Shown: one piece after another, positions 60,683 to 64,000 of the stretch
How positions within the stretch are numbered: position 1 is the first letter of the stretch
How the letters are laid out: every line of letters starts with the position of its first letter
NCBI GenBank assembly: GCA_021202895.1
Contig: JAJQCE010000015.1
Span: forward strand, 101,781 to 165,780
Direction: 5' to 3'
Length of the DNA stretch: 64,000 nucleotides
DNA from: Ruminococcus sp.
GTDB taxonomy: Bacteria; Bacillota; Clostridia; Oscillospirales; Ruminococcaceae
Notes under the pieces: generated by a model
What the model saw: the letters and a program-made list of their open reading frames with translations, nothing else
Database searches by the model: none
Told to the model about the DNA's origin: nothing
Position numbers and translations under genes: made by a program

Positions 60683-61750
60683 ATGGCTAAGAAAAAAATA
60701 GCCGTAATTTTCGGCGGCAAGTCCAGCGAGCATGATATTTCTCTTGTTTCGGCGGCTCATGTTATCGAAAGCCTGCCAAAGGATAAGTATGACGTCATTT
60801 GCATTGGTATTACTAAGCGAGGACACTGGGTTAAGTACATAGGCTCGGTTGACGAGCTTGTCAGCGGCAGGTGGGAAATGCACCCTGACAATGTGCCTTG
60901 TATAATGAGTCCCGACCCGCTTCACAAGGGCTTTATCGTGCTGGGGAGCGACGGAACGTTTGACAATCTGAAGGTAGATTGCGTGTTCCCCGTGCTTCAC
61001 GGCAAAAACGGTGAGGACGGTACTGTTCAGGGACTTTTTGCGTTGAGCGGAGTGCCGTTTGTCGGCTGCGATATGATTTCAAGCGCAAACTGCATGGATA
61101 AGGAGCTTACGCACATTATCCTTGAAGCAAGCGGAATTAAAATGGCAAGGTATATCTCTATGCGCTACAGCGAGTACGACAAAATGGATGAGAAAATAGA
61201 GCAGGCTCAAAGCGAGCTTGAGTATCCTATGTTTGTAAAGCCCTGCTGCGCAGGGTCTTCTGTCGGAGTTTCCAGAGTTACAAATGCGCAGGAGCTTAAA
61301 GAGGGAATAAAGCTTGCGTTTTTGTCGGATAAAAAGCTGCTGATAGAGCAGGGAGTTGACGGAAGAGAATGCGAGTGCGCCGTGATGGGAAACGTCAGTC
61401 CGTTCGCTTCGGCAGTCGGTGAAATTAAAAGTGCCAACGAGGGCTTTTACGACTTTGATTCTAAATATGAAAGCGACAGCTCACAGACGATTATTCCTGC
61501 GGATATAAGCAGTACGGTGAGTGAGAAAATAAGGGAAACTGCGCTTAAAGCCTACAAAATTATGGGTTGCTCAGGACTTGCAAGGTGCGACTTTTTCCTT
61601 TGCGGCGAGAGCGTGGTGCTTAATGAAATCAACACCATGCCTGGTCACACTCCGATAAGTATGTATCCTAAGCTCATGGAAAATGCAGGAATGACGCCGA
61701 GCGAGCAGGAGGACAGGCTGATAGAGCTTGCCCTTGAAAGAGAAAACTAA
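60683..61750 (+). CDS. ddl: D-alanine--D-alanine ligase
   Basis: IAVIFGGKSSEHDISLVSA; FPVLHGKNGEDGTVQGLF; LARCDFFL..VLNEINTMPGHTPISMYPKL. Confidence 0.97.
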   Translation: MAKKKIAVIFGGKSSEHDISLVSAAHVIESLPKDKYDVICIGITKRGHWVKYIGSVDELVSGRWEMHPDNVPCIMSPDPLHKGFIVLGSDGTFDNLKVDCVFPVLHGKNGEDGTVQGLFALSGVPFVGCDMISSANCMDKELTHIILEASGIKMARYISMRYSEYDKMDEKIEQAQSELEYPMFVKPCCAGSSVGVSRVTNAQELKEGIKLAFLSDKKLLIEQGVDGRECECAVMGNVSPFASAVGEIKSANEGFYDFDSKYESDSSQTIIPADISSTVSEKIRETALKAYKIMGCSGLARCDFFLCGESVVLNEINTMPGHTPISMYPKLMENAGMTPSEQEDRLIELALEREN

Positions 61751-61764
61751 AGGACGGTAAGGAT

Positions 61765-62685
61765 ATGCTTAAGAACTTGAGCGTGGCAGATGAGAAAATT
61801 TTGTCGGGGAGTTTGCGCAGCAAGCTCATAGGGCAGACAAATATAATGGAAAGCTCATGCGATGCTTTGAGTCTGCCCAAGGGCTCAATAGGCGTTTTTG
61901 ATTCAGGCGTGGGCGGGCTTACCTGCGTCAAGGAGCTTATCAGGCTTATGCCGCACGAGGATATTGTGTATTTAGGCGACACTGCAAGAGTTCCCTATGG
62001 CACAAGGAGCAGACAGACTATAGTCGATTATGCAAGGCAGGACATCCACTTTATGGAAAAACATAATGTCAAGCTTCTGATTGTCGCCTGTGGCACGGTT
62101 TCAGCGGTAATGCAGACAGAGCCTCTGTTTAAGGATTCTACCATAAACTGTTATAGCGGAGTTATAATCCCAGCCGTTGACGCTGCCTGTGAGGCTACCA
62201 AAAACGGCAAAATCGGAGTAATCGCCACTCAGGCTTCTATCAGGAGCGGCTGCTATGAGAATGAAATTCACAGGATAAATCCGAAAATAGAGGTGTTCAG
62301 CCGTGCAGGTACGCTGCTTGTGCCGCTTGCCGAAAGCGGCTATACCTCCGTTGACTGCGAGCCTGCGCAGTTTTTTGTAAGAGAGTACTTAAGCGATATA
62401 AAGCAAAAGGGCGTGGACACGCTGATTATGGGCTGTACTCACTATCCGCTCTTTGAGGAGGCTGTCGGGGCTTTTATGGGTGAATCGGTTACGCTTATCT
62501 CTCCTGGAGCAGTCACGGCGGCACTTGCCTATGACGCACTCAAGGCGCAAAATGCGCTCTGGAGCGATGAACATAAGGCGAAAATCGAGCTTTACTGCAC
62601 CGACAGTGCAGAGCTTTTTGAAGAGAACGTAAACCGCTTTCTGGGCTGCGGAATTGACGCTCAGATAAGTCAGTGCAGACTGTAA
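61765..62685 (+). CDS. murI: Glutamate racemase
   Basis: IGVFDSGVGGLTCVKEL; LGDTARVPYGTRS; VACGTVSAV; IMGCTHYPL. Confidence 0.96.
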   Translation: MLKNLSVADEKILSGSLRSKLIGQTNIMESSCDALSLPKGSIGVFDSGVGGLTCVKELIRLMPHEDIVYLGDTARVPYGTRSRQTIVDYARQDIHFMEKHNVKLLIVACGTVSAVMQTEPLFKDSTINCYSGVIIPAVDAACEATKNGKIGVIATQASIRSGCYENEIHRINPKIEVFSRAGTLLVPLAESGYTSVDCEPAQFFVREYLSDIKQKGVDTLIMGCTHYPLFEEAVGAFMGESVTLISPGAVTAALAYDALKAQNALWSDEHKAKIELYCTDSAELFEENVNRFLGCGIDAQISQCRL

Positions 62686-62690
62686 AGAAA

Positions 62691-63077
62691 ATGGAATATA
62701 ACGCAAATTTGAAGCTAAGAAGCGTAAGCGAAGAGCAAACGCAAGACGAGAGCTGTTCCTGCCGATATGAGCAGAAAGAAAATGTACTTGAGATAGCCTA
62801 CAGCGATACGCTGATAAGAGTTTTTAAAGACGAAGCCGTAATAGAGCGCACAGGTGAAATGCGTTTTAAAATGCCTGTTAAGCCAGGTGAGAAAGCTCAC
62901 TGTGAGGTTCAGACAGAGCTTGGTTCTTTCACTCTTGAAGTTTTCGGCAGAGGTATTTTAGTCAGAGAGCGTTCTGACGGCTTGAACATATTTATCAGCT
63001 ATGACAGCGGCATTGATTCTGAAAGCATGCAAACTACAAGGCTTTCTCTTAAGCTGGAAAATAAAAAAATGCTCTGA
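62691..63077 (+). CDS. DUF1934 (YwiB-like) beta-barrel protein
   Basis: Position after murI; 128 aa beta-rich sequence ending ISYDSGIDSESMQTTRLSLKLENKK. Confidence 0.7.
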   Translation: MEYNANLKLRSVSEEQTQDESCSCRYEQKENVLEIAYSDTLIRVFKDEAVIERTGEMRFKMPVKPGEKAHCEVQTELGSFTLEVFGRGILVRERSDGLNIFISYDSGIDSESMQTTRLSLKLENKKML

Positions 63078-63098
63078 TTTTTGTCAGAGCATTTTTAT
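63067..63098. terminator. Intrinsic terminator between convergent genes
   Basis: atgctctgatttttgtcagagcattttt. Confidence 0.8.
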
Positions 63099-63111
63099 TT
63101 GTAAGCTAGTT

Positions 63112-63561
63112 TCATAAATTTTTATTTTCAATCTCCTCAATCAGACCGATTCTGCGCTTGTGACGTTCCTCATTTGAAAACTCGGTATGTACAAAGGTGT
63201 CAACCAAGTCAAGAGCAGTACCCTCTCCGACAACTCTTGCGCCGAAGCAAAGCACGTTTGCGTCGTTATGCTCTCTCGTAAGCCTTGCGGAGAAGCACTC
63301 TGAACAGCAGGCAGCTCGTATTCCCCTGAATTTGTTAGCCGCAAGGCTCATTCCCACGCCTGTGCCGCAGATTAAAATCCCTAAGCTTGCCTCGCCGCTT
63401 AAGACGCATTCGCATACCCTTGCGGCGGCAACGGGGTAGTCGCACTTTTCTCCAATCGCACAGCCTAAATCTATACACTCGATTCCTTGACCCTCTAAAT
63501 GCTCAACAACCGCAAGCTTAAGCTGCGGCGCAGCATGGTCGTTTCCTATTGCAACCTTCAT
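63112..63561 (-). CDS. rpiB: Ribose-5-phosphate isomerase B
   Basis: MKVAIGNDHAAPQLK; GILICGTGVGMSLAANKFRGIRAA; HNDANVLCFGARVVG. Confidence 0.96.
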   Translation of the reverse strand: MKVAIGNDHAAPQLKLAVVEHLEGQGIECIDLGCAIGEKCDYPVAAARVCECVLSGEASLGILICGTGVGMSLAANKFRGIRAACCSECFSARLTREHNDANVLCFGARVVGEGTALDLVDTFVHTEFSNEERHKRRIGLIEEIENKNL

Positions 63562-63576
63562 ATTTTAATATCCTTT

Positions 63577-64000
63577 CTATCTGTGAGCGGCATCCTTTTC
63601 AGCCTTTGTCTGCTGTAAATATGCCGCTTCAAGTCTGTCAGCGCTTACCGCTCTGTCAGGGTTCGCTTCAAATGCTAAACACAGCGAAGCCGCATTCTGA
63701 AGCCTTTGAGTAAACGGAGCGCAGATTACATTTTCTTTGTCGCCAAAAAGCGAAGCCTTGACCTCTTCACAGCAGTCGCCGACCAGCACCGCCTTGTCGG
63801 AAACGCTTTCCTTAAGCTCGCTTTCGGAGCAAACCTTGTCAGGAATTACGCTCTTAAGCTTTATACCGTCGCTCTTGTAAATTCCGCAGTAGTAAATGCC
63901 CTTTCTTGCACTCATCACGCTCACAATTTCCCCATGGTAGGCAAGGCAGTTGTAGGCTAAAGCTTCAAGCGTTGAAATTCCTGCACACTTTAAAGACGGC
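63577..64000 (-). CDS. tsaB: tRNA threonylcarbamoyladenosine biosynthesis protein TsaB, 5' end outside window
   Basis: GISTLEALAYNCLAYHGEIVSVMSARKGIYYCGIY runs to the window edge; C-terminal AAYLQQTKAEKD. Confidence 0.85.
   Translation of the reverse strand, partial: PSLKCAGISTLEALAYNCLAYHGEIVSVMSARKGIYYCGIYKSDGIKLKSVIPDKVCSESELKESVSDKAVLVGDCCEEVKASLFGDKENVICAPFTQRLQNAASLCLAFEANPDRAVSADRLEAAYLQQTKAEKDAAHR

Overview
The 64 kb window has chromosomal gene content and looks like a Ruminococcus-type clostridium (Oscillospiraceae); that assignment is inferred from gene content and style only. It carries about 50 protein genes on both strands. Housekeeping genes include rsmE, proS (archaeal/eukaryotic type), adhE, recR, a ybaB-type gene, dnaX, dtd, spoVT-like, pyrE, pyrG, hisA-like, ddl, murI, rpiB and a partial tsaB. 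A small SRP RNA lies upstream of dnaX. A surface-glycan synthesis/export cluster spans about 31.7-39.3 kb. There are several lipoproteins, a membrane-anchored GH5, a GH130 phosphorylase and a P-type cation ATPase behind a yybP-ykoY-type (Mn2+) riboswitch. I saw no CRISPR array, tRNA, rRNA, prophage or intact transposon. The most interesting signals are: (1) an AlgI-type MBOAT protein lacking the catalytic His and the RRWH region, next to a truncated DHHW-like partner whose catalytic part is replaced by an acidic plus poly-Thr tail; (2) a solo spoVAC behind a near-consensus sigma-G promoter; (3) an APH-fold protein with all catalytic residues replaced; (4) two adjacent FtsX-like permeases with no ATPase; (5) several structured non-coding or leader RNAs with no obvious family; (6) a decayed DUF3990/HTH module; (7) a HAD phosphatase broken exactly at catalytic motif III. 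All family calls were made by reading sequence, with no database search.
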